Assembly (NCBI GenBank): GCA_003695835.1
Contig: RFHN01000108.1
Location: forward strand, 1 to 12,528
Direction: 5' to 3'
DNA: 12,528 nt
Source of the DNA: Armatimonadota bacterium
GTDB taxonomy: Bacteria; Armatimonadota; Fimbriimonadia; Fimbriimonadales; ATM1
The position numbers were made by a program, and so were the translations under genes. Shown here piece after piece: positions 1-6,496 of the stretch (position 1 is its first letter; the number at the start of each line of letters is the position of its first letter). The notes below the pieces were generated by a model that was not told where the DNA came from, searched no databases, and saw only the letters and a list, made by a program, of their open reading frames with translations.

Positions 1-30
1 CTTGCGCGGCTGGTAAGCCAGAAGGTAACC

Positions 31-46
31 TGGGAACACATTCCCA
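31..46 (+). promoter_or_regulatory. Perfect 6-bp hairpin just upstream of the trxA ribosome binding site
   Basis: TGGGAA (31-36), loop CACA, TTCCCA (41-46). It abuts the Shine-Dalgarno sequence of trxA. No U-tract follows, so it is not an intrinsic terminator. It could be a 5'-UTR stabilising hairpin or chance. The remaining bases 1-30 show no gene I can support. Confidence 0.35.
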
Positions 47-53
47 AAGGAGG
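46..53 (+). promoter_or_regulatory. Shine-Dalgarno sequence of trxA
   Basis: AAAGGAGG is a near-perfect anti-16S match. The 12 nt to the ATG at 66 is longer than the usual 5-9 nt. It supports the ATG at 66 as the thioredoxin start. Confidence 0.75.
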
Positions 54-65
54 TTTTACTCAAAC

Positions 66-395
66 ATGGCATCTGATCTTGCCGTTACGACGGCTGAATT
101 CGACACGAAAGTTCTCCAATCCGACGTTCCTGTCCTCGTAGATTTCTGGGCAGAATGGTGCGGTCCGTGCAAGGCCATCGGCCCCTCGGTCGAGGCTCTC
201 GCGAGTGAGTACGCCGGCCGAGCCAAGGTCTACAAGGTGGACGTGGACTCCGAGAACGAACTTGCGGTGCGGTATGGCGTCGTGAGCATCCCCACGCTGC
301 TGGTCTTCAAGAAAGGCCAGGTTGTGGACCAGATGGTCGGCGCCGCCCCGAAGGAGCAGATCGCCGCTATGCTCGACCGAGCCATCGGCGGCTAA
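66..395 (+). CDS. trxA: Thioredoxin
   Basis: Cytoplasmic thiol-disulfide reductant of 109 aa, the usual length for a single-domain bacterial thioredoxin. It passes electrons from thioredoxin reductase to ribonucleotide reductase, peroxiredoxins and other targets. Visible landmarks are the active site WCGPC with Cys32 and Cys35, the buried acid Asp26 in the VDFW strand, and the cis-proline Pro76 in SIPTLLVF. There is no signal peptide, which argues against a periplasmic thioredoxin-like protein. The ATG at 66 is preceded by a strong Shine-Dalgarno sequence. The gene lies 24 nt upstream of murJ in the same reading frame, so the two are probably co-transcribed. The family call is secure. Whether this is the main cellular thioredoxin cannot be told from one window. 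Confidence 0.97.
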   Translation: MASDLAVTTAEFDTKVLQSDVPVLVDFWAEWCGPCKAIGPSVEALASEYAGRAKVYKVDVDSENELAVRYGVVSIPTLLVFKKGQVVDQMVGAAPKEQIAAMLDRAIGG

Positions 396-419
396 ACCCA
401 TACCGACCCCAACGTTGGA

Positions 420-2060
420 TTGAGCAGGCCATCAGGATCAGCGACCGTCGCCAAGGCAAGCGCCCTGATGGCCGCTCTTCTTTTGTTGAGCCGTGTGCTC
501 GGCCAAGTCCGAGACACGGTGATCTCGATCGTCTTCGGCAGTAACCAGTACGTTGACGCCTATCGAGCGGCGTTCTCGATTCCGGACCTGCTCTTCTTCT
601 TGATTGCTGGAGGGGCGTTGAGCAGCGCCTTCATTCCCGTCTTCTCCGAATACCTTGCCAAGGACAACGAGGAAGAAGCCTGGCGCATCTTCAGCACGCT
701 CGCCACGCTAATGGGTCTGATCGTTTTGCTGTTCGTGATTGGCGCGTCAATCTGGACGGAGCCACTGGTGCGGTGGACGGCGCCGGGCCTTCCGGACGAG
801 ACGCGTCCGCTCACGGTCGCCATGGCTCGGATCCTTCTACCTGCGCAATTCGGTTTCTTCTTGGGCGGGCTGATGTTCGGGACGATGAACGCGCGGAACC
901 ACTTTCTGATTCCCGGGTTGAGTCCGAGTCTCTATAACGTGGGCATCATCTGCGGCGCGCTCGTGATCGCGCACTTCGTCCCCGTCCCCGTCTTCGGGCT
1001 TGCTTGGGGCGCGCTGCTGGGGGCCTTGGTCGGAAACTTAGTCATTCCGGTGATCCTGCTACCGAGATTCGGAGGCAAGTATCGGTTCGAGCTCAACCTT
1101 CGGCATCCGGGGGTGGTGGCTGTGTTTCGGCTGATGCTGCCGGTCGTGCTCGGGCTCAGCCTTCCCGGCATCTACACCATCGTGATGCGTGGGTTTGCCT
1201 CCCACTTTCAGGCGGGAATCATCAACGATCTGGAGCTGTCCAATCGCCTCATGCAGGCGCCTCTCGGGATCTTGGGCCAGGGTTTCGCAATCGCGGTGTT
1301 CCCAACGCTGAGCACGTTGTACGCTTTGAGCAAGCGCGAAGAGTTTCTGGCTGTTCTGAACAGGACCCTACAGACCGTACTCTACCTTACGATATTCGTC
1401 TCCGCTGCGATGTTCTTCTTCAGCTTCGACATCGTTCGCGTACTCAACGAATATGGGAAGTTCACTCCCGAGCACACCGAGTTCACGGCCCGAGGCCTTC
1501 AGATGTTCAGCATCGGGATCTTTGCTTGGTGCGCTCACCCGGTCCTGATGCGCGCCTACTTTGCGATCCGCAATACGTGGACGCCCGTTCTGCTCGGGTC
1601 GCTGACGACGGCGGTCTTCTTCGGACTGTGCTTTTTCTTGACGACCCCCGAGCTTGGATTGGGTTATCGGGGGCTGCCGTTGGCTTCGTCGCTGGCCGCC
1701 ATCCTGCTGTTCGTTTTGATGCTCGTTGGCCTTCGATGGCAGCTGGGCAGGATTGACGGCAAGGCGCTGGCTCGTCTCGTTCCGCTCTCCGCCCTATTAG
1801 CGGTCATTTCGGCCGGGGCGGGCTACGGGTTGGCGTCGCTGATTCCGCCAGGCGAGGGGATTTACAACAATCTTGCATCTGGGCTTCGCCTCTTCTTCGG
1901 AGGTTTGGCGGGTTTCTGGGCCTATCTGTACTTGGGTCGTTTGTTCCGCCTGAAGGAGGCCGAATATGCGTTGACCGTACTTCTCCGCAAGCGGGCCGAA
2001 GTCGTCGCGCCGGAAGCCTCCGAGGCTAAAGAGGCAGAGGACGAGAGCCGACAATCTTAG
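420..2060 (+). CDS. murJ: Lipid II flippase MurJ (MviN family)
   Basis: Polytopic inner-membrane protein of 546 aa, normal for MurJ (about 510-550). It moves lipid II across the cytoplasmic membrane during peptidoglycan synthesis. The N-terminal signature SRVLGQVRD carries Arg25 and Arg31, which match the conserved arginines of TM1 and its loop. GGALSSAFIPVFSEYL (about 64-79) and FGTMNARNHFLIPGLSPSLYN (about 153-173) are typical of the family, and many further hydrophobic segments follow to about residue 510. By eye, the Arg-Arg pair at E. coli positions 52-53 is Phe-Phe here (about 59-60). The tail from about 511 is charged and cytoplasmic. The start is a TTG with no Shine-Dalgarno sequence. 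The next in-frame start, ATG 468, would shorten TM1, so TTG 420 is preferred with moderate confidence. Confidence 0.95.
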   Translation: MSRPSGSATVAKASALMAALLLLSRVLGQVRDTVISIVFGSNQYVDAYRAAFSIPDLLFFLIAGGALSSAFIPVFSEYLAKDNEEEAWRIFSTLATLMGLIVLLFVIGASIWTEPLVRWTAPGLPDETRPLTVAMARILLPAQFGFFLGGLMFGTMNARNHFLIPGLSPSLYNVGIICGALVIAHFVPVPVFGLAWGALLGALVGNLVIPVILLPRFGGKYRFELNLRHPGVVAVFRLMLPVVLGLSLPGIYTIVMRGFASHFQAGIINDLELSNRLMQAPLGILGQGFAIAVFPTLSTLYALSKREEFLAVLNRTLQTVLYLTIFVSAAMFFFSFDIVRVLNEYGKFTPEHTEFTARGLQMFSIGIFAWCAHPVLMRAYFAIRNTWTPVLLGSLTTAVFFGLCFFLTTPELGLGYRGLPLASSLAAILLFVLMLVGLRWQLGRIDGKALARLVPLSALLAVISAGAGYGLASLIPPGEGIYNNLASGLRLFFGGLAGFWAYLYLGRLFRLKEAEYALTVLLRKRAEVVAPEASEAKEAEDESRQS

Positions 2061-2065
2061 AGAGG

Positions 2066-2082
2066 CAGGGAAGCGCTCCCTG
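2066..2082 (+). promoter_or_regulatory. Perfect hairpin between murJ and the PilZ gene
   Basis: CAGGGA (2066-2071), loop AGCGC, TCCCTG (2077-2082). It fills most of the 31-nt gap between the murJ stop (2058-2060) and the ATG at 2092. No U-tract follows, so it is probably not a terminator. It sits where a ribosome would load for the downstream gene and could affect its translation. Confidence 0.4.
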
Positions 2083-2091
2083 AAGAACCAG

Positions 2092-2688
2092 ATGTTTCAA
2101 GTGGGCGACACGCTCTATTTGGTAGTGACAACGGACCGCGGTTCGACGGCCCATGCGGTCAAGGTGGAGCAGGTCGAGCCGCTCGTCGTGCTCGGCGCAG
2201 CGGACGAGTTGGCCAGGATCCGTACCGGCGACCGGGTCAACCTCGTGTACAAGAACGGCGGCGACAGCCAGCACTCGGAGGCGATTATTAGCGAAATCGG
2301 CCGCTACGGCCTCAGTCTCGTGCTTCATTTGGACGGGCTTTCCTGGAAGGCTGTGGACCGACGGCGCGCTCCTCGGTACTCGGTCTCCATGCCGGCCAAA
2401 CTGACGATGGTCGCGGACGGCGCAGGCGAGCCGATCTTCGAGGCGTTCGACTGTGAGACGCTCGACGTCAGCATGGTGGGGTGCAAAGTGCGGACGGAAG
2501 CCCCGGTCATTCCGGGCACGCTCATGGCCGTGAGCCTCTTCCCTCCGGATGGCGAGGAGTTCCGCTTCACGGGCATCGTCACGCGGGCGGACGATGAGTT
2601 CCTTGGAATCGAGTTCTTCGACTATTCGGGAACCACGCGATTCCGTTTCGCTCAGTATCTAAACGATCTCGCTGGCGAGGCGGCCTAA
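2092..2688 (+). CDS. PilZ-domain c-di-GMP-binding protein, YcgR-like layout
   Basis: Probable cytoplasmic c-di-GMP receptor of 198 aa. Residues 1-85 form a beta-rich N-terminal domain placed like the YcgR-N (flagellar brake) domain. Residues 88-195 form the PilZ domain. Both c-di-GMP-binding motifs are intact: RxxxR as Arg91-Arg95 within DRRRAPRY, and (D/N)xSxxG as Asp125, Ser127 and Gly130 within DVSMVG. A functional ligand site is therefore likely. YcgR-type proteins couple c-di-GMP to flagella, and other PilZ proteins act on pili, polysaccharide or transcription. No flagellar or pilus gene is in view, so the target is unknown. No clear Shine-Dalgarno sequence precedes ATG 2092; a hairpin lies there. 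The last 30 nt overlap the end of dapF on the opposite strand. Confidence 0.88.
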   Translation: MFQVGDTLYLVVTTDRGSTAHAVKVEQVEPLVVLGAADELARIRTGDRVNLVYKNGGDSQHSEAIISEIGRYGLSLVLHLDGLSWKAVDRRRAPRYSVSMPAKLTMVADGAGEPIFEAFDCETLDVSMVGCKVRTEAPVIPGTLMAVSLFPPDGEEFRFTGIVTRADDEFLGIEFFDYSGTTRFRFAQYLNDLAGEAA

Positions 2689-3522
2689 CTCGTCCGTCCA
2701 GGTGCCTTCATACACGGCCTCGGCGGGGCCGATCATCCAGACACGCCGACTCTCTTCCACCTCGATGCGCAGATCGCCGCCAGGCAGGTGCACGAGAACG
2801 TTTCGGGAAGTCAATCCCAATTCGGAGCATGCGACGACGCAGGCGCAGGCACCAGTCCCGCAGGCAAGCGTCGCTCCAGCGCCCCTCTCCCACGTTCGCT
2901 GGACGATCTCCTCGGCGCCAAGGACCTGGACGAAGTGGATGTTTGCGCCATTCGGGAATAGCTCGAAGTTACGCTCGAGCCGCGGTCCCCATTCAGCGAG
3001 CGGAACGGATGCGACATCTTCGACAGGGATTACGAAGTGCGGGTTGCCCATGCTGACGCCGAAGCCTCGGTACTGCTGTCCGTCGAGCGTCACTGGAATA
3101 TCCCTCGCTTCCTCTTGCGGCGGACCCGCGACCGGAACTTCGCCCTTCTTCGTTCGGGCGATTCCCATGTCCACACGGACGTCCTCGCCTTCGAGGACGA
3201 GCTTGAGCTCGCCAGCTCCCGTCTCTACAGGGATCTCCGGTCCCTCGGCGTAGCCGCGTTCGTGCACGAACTTCGCAAAACAGCGGATCCCGTTTCCGCA
3301 CATCTCGGCTTCCGACCCGTCAGGATTGAACATCCGCATGCGGAAGGGGAGGCGCGCGCCCGGGAGGACCAGGATCAAGCCGTCGCCACCGATGCCGAAC
3401 CTGCGGTCGTTGACCCTGCGGGCCAGAGCTTCCAGGTTTGCTGGCGGCGGCGTTTCGAAGGCATCCACCAGGATGAAGTCGTTGCCGCAGCCGTGCATCT
3501 TGACGAAGGGGATTCCGTTCAT
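2659..3522 (-). CDS. dapF: Diaminopimelate epimerase
   Basis: Cytoplasmic, cofactor-free racemase of 287 aa. It converts LL-diaminopimelate to meso-diaminopimelate for lysine and peptidoglycan. Both catalytic cysteines are present: Cys75 in EMCGNGIRCFAKF and Cys221 in LACGTGACACVVA. Other family blocks are MHGCGNDF (9-16), GIGGDGLI (43-50), FNPDGSEAE (65-73), SMGNPHFV (157-164) and ERGAGAT (212-218). Length is normal. The ATG start overlaps the hfq stop as ATGA (3519-3522), so translation is probably coupled to hfq. The 3' end overlaps the PilZ gene by 30 nt in antisense. The pairing with hfq and miaA is not a functional pathway and may simply be shared transcription. Confidence 0.97.
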   Translation of the reverse strand: MNGIPFVKMHGCGNDFILVDAFETPPPANLEALARRVNDRRFGIGGDGLILVLPGARLPFRMRMFNPDGSEAEMCGNGIRCFAKFVHERGYAEGPEIPVETGAGELKLVLEGEDVRVDMGIARTKKGEVPVAGPPQEEARDIPVTLDGQQYRGFGVSMGNPHFVIPVEDVASVPLAEWGPRLERNFELFPNGANIHFVQVLGAEEIVQRTWERGAGATLACGTGACACVVACSELGLTSRNVLVHLPGGDLRIEVEESRRVWMIGPAEAVYEGTWTDELGRLASEIV

Positions 3523-3791
3523 GCTTGTGGTTCGGTCACCTCTGGGCTTTTTTCCCTCACGACGGCGAGACCGCTGTTGGGAAGCTCCTTGGCCGGGAGG
3601 ATGGCGCAGATCGCGTGTTTGTAGACGAGTTCCGCCGGCCTACCGGGGCTCTCGAGCAGGACGGTGAAAGCGTCAAACCCCCGGACGATGCCGGTCAGCT
3701 TCACACCACCCATGACATAGATCGTCACCGGCACCTCTTCCTTTCTCACTTGATTCAAAAATGAGTCTTGTACGTTGATTGGACGACCCAT
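3519..3791 (-). CDS. hfq: RNA chaperone Hfq
   Basis: Sm-like hexameric RNA chaperone of 90 aa that mediates sRNA-mRNA pairing. VQDSFLNQVR (7-16) is the N-terminal helix with the proximal-face residues Gln8 and Asp9. Sm1 runs through GFDAFTVLLES (38-48) and Sm2 contains YKHAI (57-61). The lateral rim reads Arg16-Lys17-Glu18-Glu19, closer to Bacillus Hfq than to the arginine-rich E. coli rim, which suggests weak rim annealing activity. After YKHAI the usual Ser-Thr is replaced by Cys62-Ala63. A disordered tail of about 20 residues follows the core. The gene follows miaA, the common miaA-hfq order, and overlaps dapF by 4 nt. The start is supported by GGAGGG 9 nt upstream. Confidence 0.96.
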   Translation of the reverse strand: MGRPINVQDSFLNQVRKEEVPVTIYVMGGVKLTGIVRGFDAFTVLLESPGRPAELVYKHAICAILPAKELPNSGLAVVREKSPEVTEPQA

Positions 3792-3796
3792 GGTTT

Positions 3797-4711
3797 TTAA
3801 CCCTCCGCTCTGCGGATATACCCGTATACGGCCTGAACTTGCTGGTCAATCGTCTCGTTGCCGGCGATCCACACCAGATTCGGTTCCTTTTTGAGCCAGG
3901 TGAGCTGCCGCCGAGCGTATTGCCATGTTTTTGTCAGAATCTCCTCTCGCGCCTGTTCCAGGGACTTGCGGCCCTCCACGACCTCAATGATCTGGGCGTA
4001 CCCGATGCTGCGAAACGCAGGCGCGTCCGGCGGATAGGCGCGCAGAAGCGCTTTCACCTCGTCCACCCACCCCTCCGCGAGCATGGCGTCCAGTCGCTGG
4101 GCCAATCGCCTCTTCAGCGCCTCACGGTCCATTTCGAGGGCGAACTTGAAGCGTCGGGCGTGCCAGGGAAGCTCCGGGATCGCCGCCTCGTCTTTCGCGA
4201 TCAATATGCGCTCGACGGCTCGGACGACTCGTACAGGATTGGCTCGGTCCGGAAGCGGGAGGGATTCCAGATTCAGCCTATAACGGGCCGAAAACGCCTC
4301 AATCCCCCACTCGCGAACCTCCTGAGTCAGGCGCGCTCGAAGGTCGGGCGGGGCCGGTGGAGCCAAGCCCTGGTAATTCTCGAACAGCGCTCGTACGTAC
4401 AGCCCGGTTCCTCCGCAGACGATAGTCGGGCGCCCGGCTGTCCAGTCACGGTGGAGAAGCGGCACGGCGCGGCGAAGAAACTCTCCCACGGAGAATGTCT
4501 CCGTTGGCTCCAGGATATCGAGAAGCTCGTAGCGGTCGCGCTGGCGGGGCTTGGCTGTTCCGATGTCGAAGCCGCGATAGATTTGGAACGCGTCGGCGTT
4601 GAGGATTCGGCAATCGAGCCGTTCTGCGAGAGCCTCGGCCAATGCGCTCTTGCCGGCGCCGGTTGGGCCGAGGATTGCGAGGGCTGGGGCGCTTTTCGTC
4701 TTCTGATTCAT
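3797..4711 (-). CDS. miaA: tRNA dimethylallyltransferase
   Basis: Transfers a dimethylallyl group from DMAPP to N6 of A37 in tRNAs that read UNN codons, the first step toward ms2i6A. At 304 aa it is close to the usual 300-316. Motifs in order are the P-loop GPTGAGKS (15-22), Asp40 of the catalytic DxxQxY block, IGTAKP (50-55), DILEPTETFS (65-74), GGTGLYVRALF (100-110), RVVRAVERIL (161-170), SIGYAQI (235-241) and WQYARRQLTWLKK (263-275). The conserved Asp-Ser is Asp40-Ala41 here, a mild departure. It is the first gene of the miaA-hfq-dapF unit. It diverges from the sugar kinase with only 34 bp between start codons, and no Shine-Dalgarno sequence is obvious. Confidence 0.96.
   Translation of the reverse strand: MNQKTKSAPALAILGPTGAGKSALAEALAERLDCRILNADAFQIYRGFDIGTAKPRQRDRYELLDILEPTETFSVGEFLRRAVPLLHRDWTAGRPTIVCGGTGLYVRALFENYQGLAPPAPPDLRARLTQEVREWGIEAFSARYRLNLESLPLPDRANPVRVVRAVERILIAKDEAAIPELPWHARRFKFALEMDREALKRRLAQRLDAMLAEGWVDEVKALLRAYPPDAPAFRSIGYAQIIEVVEGRKSLEQAREEILTKTWQYARRQLTWLKKEPNLVWIAGNETIDQQVQAVYGYIRRAEG
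3801..3806 (-). promoter_or_regulatory. Shine-Dalgarno sequence of hfq
   Basis: On the minus strand, GGAGGG lies 9 nt before the ATG at 3791 and within the last codons of miaA. It fixes the hfq start and implies translation from the miaA-hfq transcript. Confidence 0.7.
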
Positions 4712-4745
4712 CCCGGAATTCGCTTCATCCGTGCATAATTGAAGT
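4712..4745. promoter_or_regulatory. Compact divergent promoter region, miaA / sugar kinase
   Basis: Only 34 bp separate the two start codons. Toward the kinase, CATAAT (4734-4739, 5 of 6 to TATAAT) ends 6 nt before ATG 4746, so the predicted transcript would start at or next to the start codon. Toward miaA, TATGCA (4737-4732) is a weak -10 candidate giving a leader of roughly 14 nt. I see no good -35 hexamer for either. The two promoters must overlap each other or extend into the coding sequences. Confidence 0.45.
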
Positions 4746-5639
4746 ATGCCCCGGGTGGTCGGGATAGATTGTGGCGGAACGACGGTCCGCGCCGTTGCGC
4801 TGGAGGACGGTCGTGAAATCTGGTCGGGCGAAGCAGGCTCGGCGCAGATCGCTTGGGGCCACCTGGACCAGTTGCGAACGAGTTTGAGCGACGCGCTCGA
4901 GGGCTGCCCGGAGGCGGACGCGGTTTGCGGCGCTTTCGCCGGGATGGTGAGCGAGGGACACCGAGATCAGGCTCTTCAACTCTTGGCGGAGCGTTTCCAA
5001 GGCGAGGACGTGTTCGTCGTTCCGGACTACGAAGCCGCCCTCGAGGCCTCCGATGGCGCGGACGTCTGCCTGATTGCGGGCACGGGCAGCGTAGTCTGCA
5101 GCCGGCGGCCGGACGGCTCGATTGCCAAGTCCGGCGGAAGGGGGTACGTGCTCGGCGACGAGGGGAGCGCCTTCCAGTACGGGCGGGAGGCGTTGCTGCA
5201 CTACTTGGACGACCCTGAAGACGACATCTCTTCACGCCTGCGCGAGGCCGTGGAGGGCGCGTTCGGGACGCTCAAGCGAACGGAGATCATCGCAAACCTC
5301 TACGGGAGTGGCGATATCGCAAGACGCGTGGCAAGTCTGTTGCCTGCGTTTGCGGGGGATGCCAGCGAGGGAGCGCTCTACGCCCTCAAGGCGCTAAAAG
5401 TGCACGCGGGCAAGTTGGCGCATCTCTTAGCGGTGCACATAAGAGAGCAGCTGCCGGTGGAAGTACGTCGGATTCGTGTCGCGTGCCACGGCGGCGTGTG
5501 GAAGCACAGCGTTCTGTGTCACGCGTTCGCCGACCAGGTTCGGTTCTGGGTAGACGCCGACGATGTGATTTTGGATTTCGAGCCGCCCGCCCCCGTGTTG
5601 GGCGCGGCGAGACTGGCAGGCAGGTTGATCGAAAAATGA
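4746..5639 (+). CDS. BadF/BadG/BcrA/BcrD-family sugar kinase, probable MurNAc/GlcNAc kinase
   Basis: ASKHA-fold ATPase of 297 aa. The phosphate-1 motif is GIDCGGTTVRAV (6-17), Asp94 in PDYEAAL is in the position of the catalytic or sugar-binding acid, and the adenosine/phosphate-2 region is IAGTGS (110-115). GDEGSAFQYG (137-146) is typical of the N-acetylglucosamine kinase branch of BadF proteins, and CHGGVW lies at 247-252. The gene overlaps murQ by 4 nt (ATGA). Known BadF-type MurK enzymes phosphorylate MurNAc and GlcNAc at C6, giving the substrate of MurQ, so this role is inferred here. Specificity for GlcNAc alone, or for another amino sugar, cannot be excluded. It has no Shine-Dalgarno sequence; a -10-like hexamer 6 nt upstream suggests a leaderless mRNA. 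Confidence 0.88.
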   Translation: MPRVVGIDCGGTTVRAVALEDGREIWSGEAGSAQIAWGHLDQLRTSLSDALEGCPEADAVCGAFAGMVSEGHRDQALQLLAERFQGEDVFVVPDYEAALEASDGADVCLIAGTGSVVCSRRPDGSIAKSGGRGYVLGDEGSAFQYGREALLHYLDDPEDDISSRLREAVEGAFGTLKRTEIIANLYGSGDIARRVASLLPAFAGDASEGALYALKALKVHAGKLAHLLAVHIREQLPVEVRRIRVACHGGVWKHSVLCHAFADQVRFWVDADDVILDFEPPAPVLGAARLAGRLIEK

Positions 5640-6496
5640 GAACGGAAGAACACCATCCGCGTAGGTTGGACCTCACGAAGATCTCTCCTCGAGAGTTGGT
5701 CCAAATCGTGACGGAAGAGAGTCATGAGGCTGCCCGTGCGGTGGCGAACGCCGCAGACGCTCTCGTGCGCGCCATCGAAGAGGTGGCCCGCTGCTACGAC
5801 CGTGGCGGAACTACGATCTACGTCGGCGCTGGGACGAGTGGACGGATCGCCGCGATGGACGCCGCCGAGATGCCCCCGACGTTCGGCGTGGCGCCGGAAA
5901 GGTTCGTCGCACTCGTTGCGGGCGGCGCTTTCATGCGCTCCGCAGAGGGGGCGGAAGACAACCGTGAGCAAGCGCGCAGAGACTTAGACAACGTCCTGCG
6001 CCACATCGGGCCGGGCGAAATGCCCTTGCACGCCGAAGCGGCGCCGCCCGGCGCGCAATCTCCCCATCTCGTGATCGGAGTCTCGGCGAGTGGCGCGACG
6101 CCCTATGTGCTGGCGGCGATCGAGCTGGCGAAGGAGCGAAACATCTTCACCATCGGCATCGCGAACAACCCACACGTCCCGCTCGTACATCTCGCGGACC
6201 ATGCCGTCGTCCTCGACACGGGGCCCGAGATCCTCGCCGGTTCGACGAGGATGAAGGCTGGCACGGCGCAGAAGATCGCTTTGAACATCATCTCGCTGGG
6301 TGCGATGGCGATGTGCGGGCGCGTCGAAGCCGATGTGATGACGCACATGACGCCGGTAAGCGACAAACTTCGCCAACGAGCCATCCGCATCGTCATGACT
6401 CAGCGGCGGGTGGATGCGGAGACGGCGCGTAGAATCCTCGAGCAATGCGGGTGGGTCATCGCCAGGGCCTTGTCGGAAGAGGCAGACCTGCGTTAG
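5636..6496 (+). CDS. murQ: N-acetylmuramic acid 6-phosphate etherase
   Basis: Cleaves the D-lactyl ether of MurNAc-6-phosphate to give GlcNAc-6-phosphate and lactate in cytoplasmic cell-wall recycling. The SIS domain shows GAGTSGRIAAMDAAEMPPTFG (65-84 region). Glu79 matches E. coli Glu83, and Glu107 in EGAED matches Glu114. GSTRMKAGTAQK (202-213) is the second signature. ATG 5636 is chosen because it overlaps the kinase stop as ATGA and gives the family N-terminus; the frame is open further upstream, but that sequence is out-of-frame kinase. By comparison with remembered E. coli MurQ, there is an insertion of about 18 residues near 122-143 and the C-terminus ends about 25-30 residues early. 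All catalytic parts are present. The stop overlaps the end of gcvT. Confidence 0.95.
   Translation: MRTEEHHPRRLDLTKISPRELVQIVTEESHEAARAVANAADALVRAIEEVARCYDRGGTTIYVGAGTSGRIAAMDAAEMPPTFGVAPERFVALVAGGAFMRSAEGAEDNREQARRDLDNVLRHIGPGEMPLHAEAAPPGAQSPHLVIGVSASGATPYVLAAIELAKERNIFTIGIANNPHVPLVHLADHAVVLDTGPEILAGSTRMKAGTAQKIALNIISLGAMAMCGRVEADVMTHMTPVSDKLRQRAIRIVMTQRRVDAETARRILEQCGWVIARALSEEADLR

Noticed and set aside
1..16. End of an upstream gene finishing at TAA 14-16
   Set aside because: One frame reads four residues and a stop, but the other two plus-strand frames are also open and there is too little sequence to judge.
1004..1756. 250-codon frame inside murJ in another phase
   Set aside because: Composition is Arg/Ala/Gly-rich, typical of an out-of-phase reading of a GC-rich gene, while murJ is unambiguous.
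3779..4738. 319-codon open frame antisense to miaA
   Set aside because: It lies wholly opposite a well-supported miaA and its translation shows no recognisable domain. High GC makes long antisense frames common.
5483..5635. N-terminal extension of murQ
   Set aside because: The 51 extra residues are out-of-phase kinase sequence. The ATG at 5636 gives the family N-terminus and a 4-nt overlap.
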